DNA of 64,000 bases from Micromonospora_G sp040676775 (GTDB lineage: Bacteria; Actinomycetota; Actinomycetes; Mycobacteriales; Micromonosporaceae), in contig NZ_JBFAPP010000009.1 of the NCBI RefSeq assembly GCF_040676775.1, forward strand, positions 124,001 to 188,000, read 5' to 3'. Made by a program: the position numbers and the translations under genes. Positions 32,506 through 40,940 of the stretch are shown one piece after another. The notes under the pieces were generated by a model, which worked only from the letters and a program-made list of their open reading frames with translations, was not told where the DNA came from and did not search any database. Each line of letters opens with the position of its first letter. Position 1 is the stretch's first letter.

Positions 32506-34028
32506 GTCGCACCCGCCAGGGTCGCCTCGACCCCGTGCCGGTCGAGCGCGGTCAGCCACTCCAGCACCAGTTCGCGAACCACCTCGTCGGCGGCGAGTTC
32601 GGAGGGGAAGATCTCGGTCAGGCCGAACAGCGAGTCGACCACGCCGGCCGGGGTGTCCTTGCCGGCGCTGAGCGCCGCCCGGATCCGGTCGGCGAGCGGG
32701 TCGTCCAACGGCAGCGGGGTGCCGTCGTCGGCGCGCCCCTGGACGAACCGCATCCAGGCGGCGACCGCCAGTGCCGCGTAACGGGGTGAGTGTCCAGCCG
32801 CCCGCAGGTCGATGACCGTGTGCAGCATCCGCTGCGGCAGCTTCTGCGAACCGTCCATCGCCACCTGGATGGTCCGGTGCCGGATCACCGGGTTGGCGAA
32901 CCGTTCCAGCGCCTGTTCACCGTAGTCGACCACCGAGACACCGTCCGGCGGGCTGAAACTACGTGCCACGTCCTCGGCGATCAGCCGACGCAGCACCTCA
33001 CGCAGGTGCGGGATCTCCAGCGCGTCGGCGATCGTCTCCCGCCCGGCGAGCGCGCCCAGGTACGCGGTGGCCGAGTGCACCCCGTTGAGCGCCCGCAGTT
33101 TCAGCCGCTCCCACGGGCCGGCGTCGTCGGTCAGCACCGCACCCGCCTGCTCCCAGGCCGGACGTCCACCGAGGAAGTTGTCCTCGATCACCCACTGCCG
33201 GTACGGCTCCGCCGCCACCGCGGCCAGGTCGGTGAAGCCCAGCGCGGTCTGCGCGGCGGCGAACGTCTCGGCCGTGCTCGCCGGCACGATCCGGTCCACC
33301 ATGGTCCCCGGATACGTCACGTTCGTACGCAACCAGTCGGCGATCCGCTCGGCCCGCGCCCGGTTGGCCCCGTTGCGCCCACCTGCCGCCTCGGCCAGCA
33401 TCGCCAGCGCCTGGCCGACCAGGCTGTGCAGCCGCTTGCCGTTCGACGGCAGGTTGTCGCAGCTCACCAGGGCCAGCGGACCGGCATCGGCGACGGCTCG
33501 GGCGAGCAGGCCACGGACCAGCAACCCGGGGACCGTACGCGGGTCCCGGTCGGTGGTCAGGTCGGCGGTCACCTCGGCGTCCGGGCTGAACCGGCCACTG
33601 GCCGGATCGAGCTGGTACGCCTTCTCCGTCACCGTGAGCGTGACCATCCGGATCGCCGGATCGGCCAGCAGCGCCACGATCGCGGCCGGATCGCTGGGCG
33701 CGTGCCGTACCCCGGCGAGCGCACCGATCACCTGGGTCTCGCTGCCGGCCCCGGAGAGCGTGGTGACGCTGAACAGGCAGTCCTGCGCGGCGAGCTGGTT
33801 CACCACCTCGGTGCTGCGCGGCGCCACCCCGACGATGCCCCAGTCGCCACCGCCCCGCGCGACCGCCTGCTCGGTGTAGACCGCCTGGTGGGCCCGGTGG
33901 AACGCGCCGAGGCCGAGGTGCACGATGCCGGCCGGAACGGTCCCGGGCCGGACCAGCGGGCGGGTCGAGGAGGGCAGCCGGCGCAGGGCACCGAGCCCCA
34001 GCGGCGACGCGCCGACGGTCACCGCCAT
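32502..34028 (-). CDS. mannitol dehydrogenase family: tagaturonate/fructuronate reductase
   Basis: 508 residues, family-typical length. N-terminal NAD-binding region GIVHLGLGAFHRAHQAVYTEQA, middle LVSCDNLPSNG, catalytic K-x-x-x-x-N-x-x-H motif in LKLRALNGVHSATAYLG, and the FANPVIRHRTIQVAMDGSQKLPQR block. Reduces D-tagaturonate to D-altronate or D-fructuronate to D-mannonate with NADH. Given the pectate lyases and uronate isomerase, the galacturonate branch (UxaB-like role) is more likely. ATG start inside the end of the upstream enolase gene (10-bp overlap). Confidence 0.88.
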   Translation of the reverse strand: MAVTVGASPLGLGALRRLPSSTRPLVRPGTVPAGIVHLGLGAFHRAHQAVYTEQAVARGGGDWGIVGVAPRSTEVVNQLAAQDCLFSVTTLSGAGSETQVIGALAGVRHAPSDPAAIVALLADPAIRMVTLTVTEKAYQLDPASGRFSPDAEVTADLTTDRDPRTVPGLLVRGLLARAVADAGPLALVSCDNLPSNGKRLHSLVGQALAMLAEAAGGRNGANRARAERIADWLRTNVTYPGTMVDRIVPASTAETFAAAQTALGFTDLAAVAAEPYRQWVIEDNFLGGRPAWEQAGAVLTDDAGPWERLKLRALNGVHSATAYLGALAGRETIADALEIPHLREVLRRLIAEDVARSFSPPDGVSVVDYGEQALERFANPVIRHRTIQVAMDGSQKLPQRMLHTVIDLRAAGHSPRYAALAVAAWMRFVQGRADDGTPLPLDDPLADRIRAALSAGKDTPAGVVDSLFGLTEIFPSELAADEVVRELVLEWLTALDRHGVEATLAGAT

Positions 34029-35314
34029 GCCGGGCCGTCCGGGAAGCTGAACTCCGCGATCGAGGCGGGCTTGATCGTGGCGCTGTAACCGGGCAGCTCC
34101 GGCAGTAGGTACCGGCCCTCGCGGGTGCGTACCGGGTCCTCGAAGTGCTCGTGCAGGTGGTCGACGTACTCGACCATGCGGCCGTCGAGCGAGGTGCCGA
34201 CCCGCAGGTAGTCGAAGATCGCCAGGTGTTGGACGTACTCGCAGAGGCCGACCCCACCGGCGTGCGGGCAGATCGGCACGCCGAACTTGGCCGCCATCAG
34301 GATCACCGAGAGCACCTCGTTGACCCCGCCGACCCGGCAGGCGTCGATCTGGCACACCCGGATCGCCTCGGCCTGGAGGAGCTGCTTGAAGATGACCCGG
34401 TTCGCCGCGACCTCACCGGTGGCCACCCGTACCGGTGCCACCGCGCGGGCGATCCGGGCATGCCCGAGTACGTCGTCCGCGTGCGTCGGCTCCTCGATCC
34501 AGTACGGCTCCACCTCGGCCAGCCGCTCCATGTTGGCGATCGCCTCGTCCACGTCCCAGACCTGGTTGGCGTCCATCATCAGCAGCGCGTCCGGGCCGAT
34601 CTCGTCCCGGATGATCCGGGCCCGTCGTACGTCGTCGTCGATCGGGCCGCCGACCTTCATCTTCATCGCCCGCCACCCGTCGGCGTACGCCGCCCGGGTC
34701 AGCGCCCGCACCTTCTCGTCCGGGTAACCGAGCCACCCGACCGACGTGGTGTACGACGGGAAGCCGCTCTCCTCCAGCTCGGCCAGCCGCTCCTTCAGCC
34801 CGACGAGTCCGTTGTCGAGGATGGCGGTGGCGTCGGCCGGGGTGATGGCGTCGCTGATGTGGTGGAAGTCGATGCTGGCCACGAGTTCCTCGGTCGGCAT
34901 CTCGGCCAGCAGTCGCCACATCGGCTTGCCGGCGAGCTTGGCCCGCAGGTCCCACACGGCGTTGACCAGCGCGCCGGTCGCCATGTGGATGACGCCCTTC
35001 TCCGGGCCGAGCCAGCGCAACTGCACGTCGGCGCTGAGCGAGCGCCAGAACGTGACCGGATCCGCGAAGATCTCCTCCACCGTACGGCCGACCACGTGGT
35101 GGGCCAGCGCCTCGATGGCACCGCAGGTCAGCTCGTTGCCGCGACCGTTGGTGAAGGTGAAGCCGGCGCCGAAGACCCCGCTCGGGTCGTCGGTGCGCAG
35201 CTCGACGTAACTGGCCGAGTAGTCGCCCCGGTTGATCGCGTCGGAGCCGTCGCCGGCCGCCGCGGTCGGGAAGCGTACGTCGTGCACCTCGGCGGCGGTG
35301 ATGGTCACCGTCAT
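34019..35314 (-). CDS. L-fuconate dehydratase-like enolase-superfamily acid-sugar dehydratase
   Basis: 431 residues. Strong by-eye match to FucD over its whole length: GDYSASYVELRTD, VGWLGYPDEKVRALTRAAYADGWRAMKMKVGG (catalytic K-x-K), LLMMDANQVWDV, WIEEPTHADDVLGHA, QIDACRVGGVNEVL, and the hallmark CPHAGGVGLCEYVQHL with VEYVDHLHEHFEDPV. Mg-dependent dehydration of aldonic acids to 2-keto-3-deoxy acids. Because neighbours should produce D-altronate, it may act as the altronate dehydratase here. FucD of Xanthomonas is known to accept several acid sugars. ATGA overlap with the uronate isomerase gene. Confidence 0.88.
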   Translation of the reverse strand: MTVTITAAEVHDVRFPTAAAGDGSDAINRGDYSASYVELRTDDPSGVFGAGFTFTNGRGNELTCGAIEALAHHVVGRTVEEIFADPVTFWRSLSADVQLRWLGPEKGVIHMATGALVNAVWDLRAKLAGKPMWRLLAEMPTEELVASIDFHHISDAITPADATAILDNGLVGLKERLAELEESGFPSYTTSVGWLGYPDEKVRALTRAAYADGWRAMKMKVGGPIDDDVRRARIIRDEIGPDALLMMDANQVWDVDEAIANMERLAEVEPYWIEEPTHADDVLGHARIARAVAPVRVATGEVAANRVIFKQLLQAEAIRVCQIDACRVGGVNEVLSVILMAAKFGVPICPHAGGVGLCEYVQHLAIFDYLRVGTSLDGRMVEYVDHLHEHFEDPVRTREGRYLLPELPGYSATIKPASIAEFSFPDGPAWR

Positions 35315-36744
35315 TGCAGCTTCTCCCCGATCTTGAAGACCCGCTTGGGCAGGTGGTACGCCAGGTCGACGATCGTCTCGGCGGCCTCGTCCAGTGGCAG
35401 CCGCTCCTCGGCGACCAGCCGGGCCAGGAAGCCGGCGTCGATCCGGCGGGACACGTCGTGGCGTACCGGGATGGAGCAGAACGCACGGGTGTCGTCGACG
35501 AAACCGGCGGTGTTGTAGAAACCGGCGCTCTCCGTGACCGCTTCGCGGAACCGGCGCAGTACCTCGGGCGAGTCCAGGAACCACCACGGCGCACCGAGGT
35601 AGAGCGCGGCGTAACCGCCGGCCAGCGGGGCGAGTTCGCGGGTGAAGGTGTACTCGTCCAAGGTGTAGACGACCAGCCGCAGCCGGGGGTCGTTGCCGTA
35701 CGCGTCGAGCAGCGGGGTGAGCGCGTGCAGGTACTCGGTGGCCTGCGGGATGTCGCCGCCGACGTCGCGCCCGTGCCGGCCGTACAGCCAGCGGTTGTGG
35801 TTGCGTACGGCGCCCGGGTGCAGTTGCATCACCAGGCCGTCCTCGATCGACATCGCGGCGAACTCGACCAGCATGTGCGCCCGGAACGCCTCGGCGTCCT
35901 CGGGCGTGGCGGTGCCGAGCCGACCCCGGTCGAACAGGGTGGCCGCCTCGGCCTGGCTCAACCGCAGGGTCAACGCGGTCGGGTGACCGTGGTCGGACGA
36001 GGTCGCCCCGGCCGCGATGAACGCCTGCCGGCGCAGCCGCAGGGCTTCGAGATACCCGGCGTACGACGCGGTGTCCGTGCCGGCGACGGCACCGAGCCGT
36101 TCGACGTTCTCGGCCCAGCCGTCGAACTCCATGTCGACCACGTTGTCCGGCCGGAACGTGGTGATCACCCGTCCGCCCGGTCCGCCCCAGCCGTCGGCCG
36201 CCAGCTTGGCGTGCCGGCCCAGGTCGTCCAGGGGCGACTCGGTGGTGGCCAAGGTCTCGATGTTGAACCGCTCGAACAGCGCCCGGGGGCGGAACGCCGG
36301 CTCGGCCAGCCTCGCCGCGATCTCGTCGTAGATCTCGTCGGCCGTCTCCGGCCCGAACACGGTGCTCACCCCGAAGACCCGGCGGAACGTCTGCTCCAGC
36401 CAGAGCCGCGACGGAGTGCCCCGGTAGAGGTGCCAGTTCGCGGCGAACCGGCGCCAGATGGTCCGCCCGTCGGTCTCCACGGGCGCGCCGTCGACCGTGG
36501 GCACGCCCAGGTCGGCCGGGGGGATGCCCTGGCTGAGCAGCATCCGGGTCAGGTAGTGGTCAGGAACGATGATCAGCCGCGCCGGGTCGGGGAACGGAGC
36601 GTCCTCGGCCAGGATGGCCGGGTCGACGTGCCCGTGCGGGGAGATCAGCGGTTGGTCCTTCGCCAACGCGTACAGCTCCCGCGCGATCGCCCGTTGGGTG
36701 GGCTCGGCCGGGAGGAGCAGGTCAGCTCCTGGTAGTGGGGGCAC
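35311..36744 (-). CDS. uxaC: uronate (glucuronate/galacturonate) isomerase
   Basis: 477 residues, amidohydrolase-type TIM barrel of the UxaC family. Metal ligands HxH in ISPHGHVDP (classical UxaC reads HCHL), then FERFNIETLATTESPLDDL, ITTFRPDNVVD, SSDHGHP, MQLHPGAVRNHN and the C-terminal FCSIPVRHDVSRRIDAGFLARLVAEERL. Interconverts D-galacturonate/D-tagaturonate and D-glucuronate/D-fructuronate in the cytoplasm. GTG start with GAGGAG about 9 nt upstream. Second gene of the catabolic run. Confidence 0.9.
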   Translation of the reverse strand: MPPLPGADLLLPAEPTQRAIARELYALAKDQPLISPHGHVDPAILAEDAPFPDPARLIIVPDHYLTRMLLSQGIPPADLGVPTVDGAPVETDGRTIWRRFAANWHLYRGTPSRLWLEQTFRRVFGVSTVFGPETADEIYDEIAARLAEPAFRPRALFERFNIETLATTESPLDDLGRHAKLAADGWGGPGGRVITTFRPDNVVDMEFDGWAENVERLGAVAGTDTASYAGYLEALRLRRQAFIAAGATSSDHGHPTALTLRLSQAEAATLFDRGRLGTATPEDAEAFRAHMLVEFAAMSIEDGLVMQLHPGAVRNHNRWLYGRHGRDVGGDIPQATEYLHALTPLLDAYGNDPRLRLVVYTLDEYTFTRELAPLAGGYAALYLGAPWWFLDSPEVLRRFREAVTESAGFYNTAGFVDDTRAFCSIPVRHDVSRRIDAGFLARLVAEERLPLDEAAETIVDLAYHLPKRVFKIGEKLQ

Positions 36745-36763
36745 GGAAGCGGGCTCCTCGTGA

Positions 36764-38092
36764 TCAGGGAATGTTGAGCAGGTCGGCAACGCGGACCGGC
36801 TGGCCGGTCTCGAAGGAGCGGTTCGCCGCCAGACCGGTGAGCAGCGCGAGCGCGCCGTCGCGGGCGGTGGCACCGCGGTCCATCGGGTCGGGGTGCCCAC
36901 CGAAGAGCACCCCGGTCATCCGTACGTCGGCACCACCGTGACCGGTACGGGTGTAGCCGGACACCGGCACCTGCCGGGCCTGCTCCCAGAACGGCCGGAC
37001 GGTCAGCTTCGCCCAGCCCTCCTCGATCGCGGCCTGTACGCCGTGCAGCGCGGCGCCCTTGAGTTCACCGGCCGCGTACGGGCTGACGAAGTCGCTCTCC
37101 ACGACCTCAAGCTCCAGCCGCCCCTTGCTCCCGTTGACCATCACCCGGTAGCCCTCCCAGGGCGCGTACGCGGTCAGGTGGTACGTCATGGTGGCGCCGT
37201 TGGAGTACCGGGCCAGCACCGACATGTCGTCCTCGATGGTGACGCCGGGCGCGAAGACGTTCTGGTCCCGGTGGTAGCCGTCCTCGGCCTCCGCGTCCAG
37301 GTAGAGCGCCCGCAGGCGGGGGTGGCTGGCCAGGTGCAGCGCGAACGGGTCACCGGCGGCGGCCGGGGAGCCGTGTGCGCGCTCGTAGTCGCGCGCGTAC
37401 CCGTGGCGTTTGCCGTTCTCGCCGTAGAAGAAGAGCCGACCGGAGGCGTAGACCTCCTCCGGCACCGCGTCCAGCCACCAGTTGACCAGGTCGAAGTGGT
37501 GGCTGGCCTTGTGCACCATCAGGCCGCCGGAGTTGGCCTTCTCCCGGTGCCAGCGCCGGAAGTAGTCGGCGCCGTGGCGGACGTCGAGCAGCCACTCGAA
37601 GTGGACCGACCCGATCTCGCCGATCTCACCGGCGGCGAGCACCTCGCGCACCTTCTCGTGCAACGGGTTGTAGCGGTAGTTGAAGGCCACCGAAACCTTT
37701 CGGCCGGTGGTCGCCACCGCGTCGAGTATCCGCTGGCAGCGGGGCACGTCGATGGTCATCGGCTTCTCGGTGATGACGTCCCGGCCGGAGCGCAGCGCGG
37801 CCACGATGTACTCGTCGTGCACCCGGTCCACCGTGGTCACCAGGACCACGTCGACCCGTTCCTTCTCGAGCATGGTCGTGTAGTCGGCGGCCAGGTACGT
37901 CGGCACCGAGTCGAAGCCGAGTTCCTCCAGCCACTCGTTGTGTGCGTCCATCCTGGCCTGGTTGACATCGGCGAACGCGACCAGCTCGGCGGTCGCGGGG
38001 TGGTCGAGTACGAGCGCGCGGACGAACATCTCGGCCCGTGCGCCGGTGCCGACCACGGCGTAACGAAGTCGCTTTCCGGGTTCTGTGGACAT
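36764..38092 (-). CDS. Gfo/Idh/MocA family oxidoreductase (first of the locus)
   Basis: 442 residues. Rossmann motif RYAVVGTGARAEMF, EKP motif in GRDVITEKPMTIDVPRC, and a characteristic SVAFNYRYNP/GGLMVHKASHHFDLVNWW segment seen in Gfo/Idh proteins of polysaccharide loci. A sugar-specific NAD(P)-dependent step, perhaps handling an unusual pectin sugar or methylated/rhamnosyl side-group. First gene of the five-gene minus operon, directly behind the LacI-controlled divergent promoter. ATG with GGAGG 9-10 nt upstream. Confidence 0.87.
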   Translation of the reverse strand: MSTEPGKRLRYAVVGTGARAEMFVRALVLDHPATAELVAFADVNQARMDAHNEWLEELGFDSVPTYLAADYTTMLEKERVDVVLVTTVDRVHDEYIVAALRSGRDVITEKPMTIDVPRCQRILDAVATTGRKVSVAFNYRYNPLHEKVREVLAAGEIGEIGSVHFEWLLDVRHGADYFRRWHREKANSGGLMVHKASHHFDLVNWWLDAVPEEVYASGRLFFYGENGKRHGYARDYERAHGSPAAAGDPFALHLASHPRLRALYLDAEAEDGYHRDQNVFAPGVTIEDDMSVLARYSNGATMTYHLTAYAPWEGYRVMVNGSKGRLELEVVESDFVSPYAAGELKGAALHGVQAAIEEGWAKLTVRPFWEQARQVPVSGYTRTGHGGADVRMTGVLFGGHPDPMDRGATARDGALALLTGLAANRSFETGQPVRVADLLNIP

Positions 38093-38143
38093 CCCGCTCG
38101 GCCTCCGTGTGACTGCCAAAGGCCGGTGGTGGCCTCGGTGTGA

Positions 38144-38159
38144 CTGCAAAGGTTTGCAG
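38144..38159. promoter_or_regulatory. LacI-type operator candidate O1 (CTGCAAA-GG-TTTGCAG)
   Basis: Perfect 7-bp arms with a 2-bp centre. It sits over the predicted start point of the minus-strand catabolic promoter, where a repressor would block transcription. Its TGCAAA half-sites match those of O2 beside the lacI promoter. Confidence 0.6.
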
Positions 38160-38163
38160 CCGA

Positions 38164-38192
38164 AGTAACCACGTGAGGACTCTCGTCGTCAA
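38164..38192 (-). promoter_or_regulatory. candidate promoter of the uronate catabolic operon
   Basis: Minus strand TTGACG (38187-38192) and GTTACT (38164-38169) with a 17-bp spacer. The predicted start falls within operator O1. Confidence 0.45.
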
Positions 38193-38286
38193 CGATCGAC
38201 AACAAACCGGCGTATTTTCTCCGGATTTACGAAGGTATGACGGCATCGAAGGCCGCTCGCCGCAACAAACCCGTAACCAAGGCCCG

Positions 38287-38315
38287 TTGACACCAGAGCA
38301 ACCGTTTGCATTAAT
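38287..38315 (+). promoter_or_regulatory. candidate lacI-transport promoter with operator O2
   Basis: TTGACA (38287-38292), 17-bp spacer, ATTAAT (38310-38315). Operator-like AGCAACCGTTTGCA (38297-38310) fills the spacer with a central CG, as in typical LacI sites. Binding would exclude RNA polymerase, implying autoregulation of the regulator and importer. Confidence 0.55.
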
Positions 38316-38392
38316 TGGCGACACCCAATGTGATGACAAGCACAACCGTCGGCCACCGGACACCGGCCGGCGTGGAGATCGAAGGGACTCGC

Positions 38393-39535
38393 GTGCCAGC
38401 CACCATCCGAGACGTCGCACGTGCTTCCGGCGTGCACATCTCCACCGTGTCCCGCACGTTCTCCGCCCCGCACCTGGTCAACCCGGAGACCCGTCTCCGC
38501 GTGCTGGCCTGCGCCGAGCACCTCGGCTACCGACCCAACCGCGCGGCTCGCGCGCTGATCACCGGCCGTACGCACAACATCGGCCTGATCGTCGCCGACA
38601 TCGCGAACCCCTTCTTCCCACCACTGATCAAGGCGGCCGAAAGCCAGGCCCGGCACCGCGACTACCACATCTTCGTGGCCGACACGAACGAGGACCCGGC
38701 CGCCGAGGAGGACCTGGTCCACGCGCTGGCCAAACAGGTCGACGGCATCCTGCTCTGCAGCCCCCGCATGAGCAACAGCCTGATCGAGCAGCTCAGCCGC
38801 GAGGTGCCGCTGGTCGTGATCAACCGCCAGGTGACCGGACTACCGGCGGTGGTGATGGACGTCGGACAGGGGGCCCGGCTGGCGATCGAGCACCTGACCG
38901 GGCTCGGACACCACAACCTCGCCCTGCTCGGCGGCCCCCGCGGCTCCTGGACCAGCCGTGAGATCCGTCGGGCGGCCACCGCCGCCGCCCGCTCCGCCGA
39001 CGCGGCGCTGACCGTACTCGGCCCCAACCCGCCCACCGAGGGTGGTGGCATCGCCAACGCGGAACAGGTCCGCCGGGCGGGCGTCACCGCTGTCCTCGCC
39101 TACAACGACCTGATGGCGATCGGCCTGATGGAAGGGCTCGACTCGCTCGGGATCCGGGTGCCCCAGGAGGTCAGCGTCGTCGGAATAGACGACATCGCGC
39201 TGAGCCGACTGGTCCGGCCGAAATTGACGACGGTGGCCACACCAACAGCGGCCGCCGGCCGGACGGCCGTCGACATGCTGCTCCAACACGACAGTGCCGC
39301 CGCCCACCGCAACCGGGGTGGGAACAGGACCGTCGCAGCAGACGACCGTCGTACCACCGCACAGGTAATGCTCCAGACCGAATTGGTCATCCGCGACTCG
39401 ACGGGGCCCCGCCCACCGGCCGTTTCCGGCCGGACCAGCCCCGCGGCCACCACCACAACCGCTGACCCGGGCCCGCACAGCCCTGCGGACCCGGTCAACG
39501 CGGCCGCGGTCAACCCCGAAGCTGTCGCCTCCTAA
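38393..39535 (+). CDS. LacI-family transcriptional regulator of the pectin locus
   Basis: 380 residues. LacI helix-turn-helix TIRDVARASGVHISTVSRTF directly at the N-terminus, hinge helix NRAARALITGRT, periplasmic-binding-like sensor domain from NIGLIVADIANPFFPPLI to VSVVGIDDIALSRLVRPKLTTV. GTG chosen because GAAGGGA precedes it and it gives the standard N-terminus; an upstream ATG would add 20 residues. Unusual features are an Arg/Asn-rich insertion (AAAHRNRGGNRTVAADDRR) before the last strand and a 45-residue Pro/Ala/Thr tail. Likely sensor of a galacturonate derivative. Confidence 0.9.
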   Translation: MPATIRDVARASGVHISTVSRTFSAPHLVNPETRLRVLACAEHLGYRPNRAARALITGRTHNIGLIVADIANPFFPPLIKAAESQARHRDYHIFVADTNEDPAAEEDLVHALAKQVDGILLCSPRMSNSLIEQLSREVPLVVINRQVTGLPAVVMDVGQGARLAIEHLTGLGHHNLALLGGPRGSWTSREIRRAATAAARSADAALTVLGPNPPTEGGGIANAEQVRRAGVTAVLAYNDLMAIGLMEGLDSLGIRVPQEVSVVGIDDIALSRLVRPKLTTVATPTAAAGRTAVDMLLQHDSAAAHRNRGGNRTVAADDRRTTAQVMLQTELVIRDSTGPRPPAVSGRTSPAATTTTADPGPHSPADPVNAAAVNPEAVAS

Positions 39536-39554
39536 CGCCAAGGAGTGAGCGCAC

Positions 39555-40907
39555 ATGCACCCCGCAACACCCCCGATGGCGGACGAACGTGCCGCGCATG
39601 ATCACCGTACCCCGTTCCCCCGCCGCGGCCTGATCCACCGTTTGGTGGCCGCCGCCATCGTCCTACCGCTCGTTCTCGGCGCCGCAGCCTGCGGCGGCGA
39701 GGACGACGAGGGTCCCGCCGCCCCGAACACACCGGTCGAGTTGTCGGTCTTCTGGTGGGGCGGTGAGGCGCGGGCCAAGCTCACCGAGGACGCCCTCGCC
39801 CTCTACACCACGAAGCACCCCAACGTGACGTTCAAGAAGACCTGGCAGGCCAACCAGGGCTACTTCGACAAGCTGGCGACCCTCACCGCGAGCGGTGACG
39901 CGCCGGACATCTTCCAGATCGACGACAACTTCCTCACCGAGTACGCGTCGCGCAACGTCACCCTCGACCTGACCAAGTACAAGGACGACAAGAAGCTCGA
40001 CGTCACCAAGCTCCCGGAAAGCCTCTGGCAGTACGGCGTGGTCGACGGCAAGCTGGCCGGGATCGCCGGTGGTGAGAACACCCAGGGGCTGGTCTACAAC
40101 AAGACCCTGCTCCAGAAGCACAACCTGCCCGAGCCGACCACCGGCATGAGCTGGGCGGACTTCATCACCTGGGCGGAGAACGTCTCCAAGACGACCAAGG
40201 TCCCCGGCACCATGGACCCGAGCGCCGACTACAAGGCGTTCTGGGTCTGGCTGCGCCAGCAGGGCAAGGACCTGTACAAGGGCAAGGAACTCGGCTTCAC
40301 CGCCGACGACGTCACCAAGTGGTTCGACCTATGGAAGGGCGCCCGCGAGCGCGGTGCCACCCCGACCGCGGACGTGATCCACGAGGGCAACGCCACCGAC
40401 ATCACCAAGCAGCTGGTGGTCACCGGCAAGGCCGCGACCTCGTTCGTCTGGGCGAACCAGCTACCCGAGCTGAAGAAGGCCACCAAGGACGAGCTGGGCG
40501 TGGTCGCCTACCCCGGTGACCCGAGCGCACAGTGGGCGCGGGCCTCGCTCTACTACTCGGTGGCCCGCAGCAGCGAGCACAAGGACGTCGCGGTCGACGT
40601 ACTGAACTTCCTGGTCAACGACCCGGAGGCGGGCAAGATCCTGGGCACCGACCGAGGGCTGCCGTCCAACCTGGACGTACGCAAGTCGGTCAGCGAAGGC
40701 GTCACCGACCCGGCGATGAAGCTCTCCATCGACGTGGAGACCGAGCTGGCCGCCAAGTTCGGCCAGTCCCCGCAGGTGCCGCTCAAGGGACACAGCAAGA
40801 TCCGGGCCGAGCTGATCAAGGCGGCCGAAGAGGTCCAGTACAACCGCCAGTCACCGTCACAGTCCGCCGGCGCGTTCCTGGAGATCTGCAAGAGCGCGAT
40901 CGCCTGA
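39555..40907 (+). CDS. sugar ABC transporter substrate-binding lipoprotein
   Basis: 450 residues. A long basic leader and lipobox LGAAAC with lipidated Cys46, then a type 1 sugar-binding fold (VELSVFWWGGEARAKLTEDALALYTTKHPNVTF..., DIFQIDDNFLTEYASRN). Likely captures oligogalacturonides or galacturonate at the cell surface. AAGGAG ribosome site 9 nt upstream, 19 bp after lacI. First of the transport genes. Confidence 0.9.
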   Translation: MHPATPPMADERAAHDHRTPFPRRGLIHRLVAAAIVLPLVLGAAACGGEDDEGPAAPNTPVELSVFWWGGEARAKLTEDALALYTTKHPNVTFKKTWQANQGYFDKLATLTASGDAPDIFQIDDNFLTEYASRNVTLDLTKYKDDKKLDVTKLPESLWQYGVVDGKLAGIAGGENTQGLVYNKTLLQKHNLPEPTTGMSWADFITWAENVSKTTKVPGTMDPSADYKAFWVWLRQQGKDLYKGKELGFTADDVTKWFDLWKGARERGATPTADVIHEGNATDITKQLVVTGKAATSFVWANQLPELKKATKDELGVVAYPGDPSAQWARASLYYSVARSSEHKDVAVDVLNFLVNDPEAGKILGTDRGLPSNLDVRKSVSEGVTDPAMKLSIDVETELAAKFGQSPQVPLKGHSKIRAELIKAAEEVQYNRQSPSQSAGAFLEICKSAIA

Positions 40908-40940
40908 CGATCGGCGCACCATTCGGAGAGGAGCCGGCTC

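Noticed and set aside
31267..38092. Uronate operon considered as glucuronate/xylan-specific
   Set aside because: No xylanase or alpha-glucuronidase is present, while five pectate lyase domains are; galacturonate is the better substrate, although the isomerase family acts on both.
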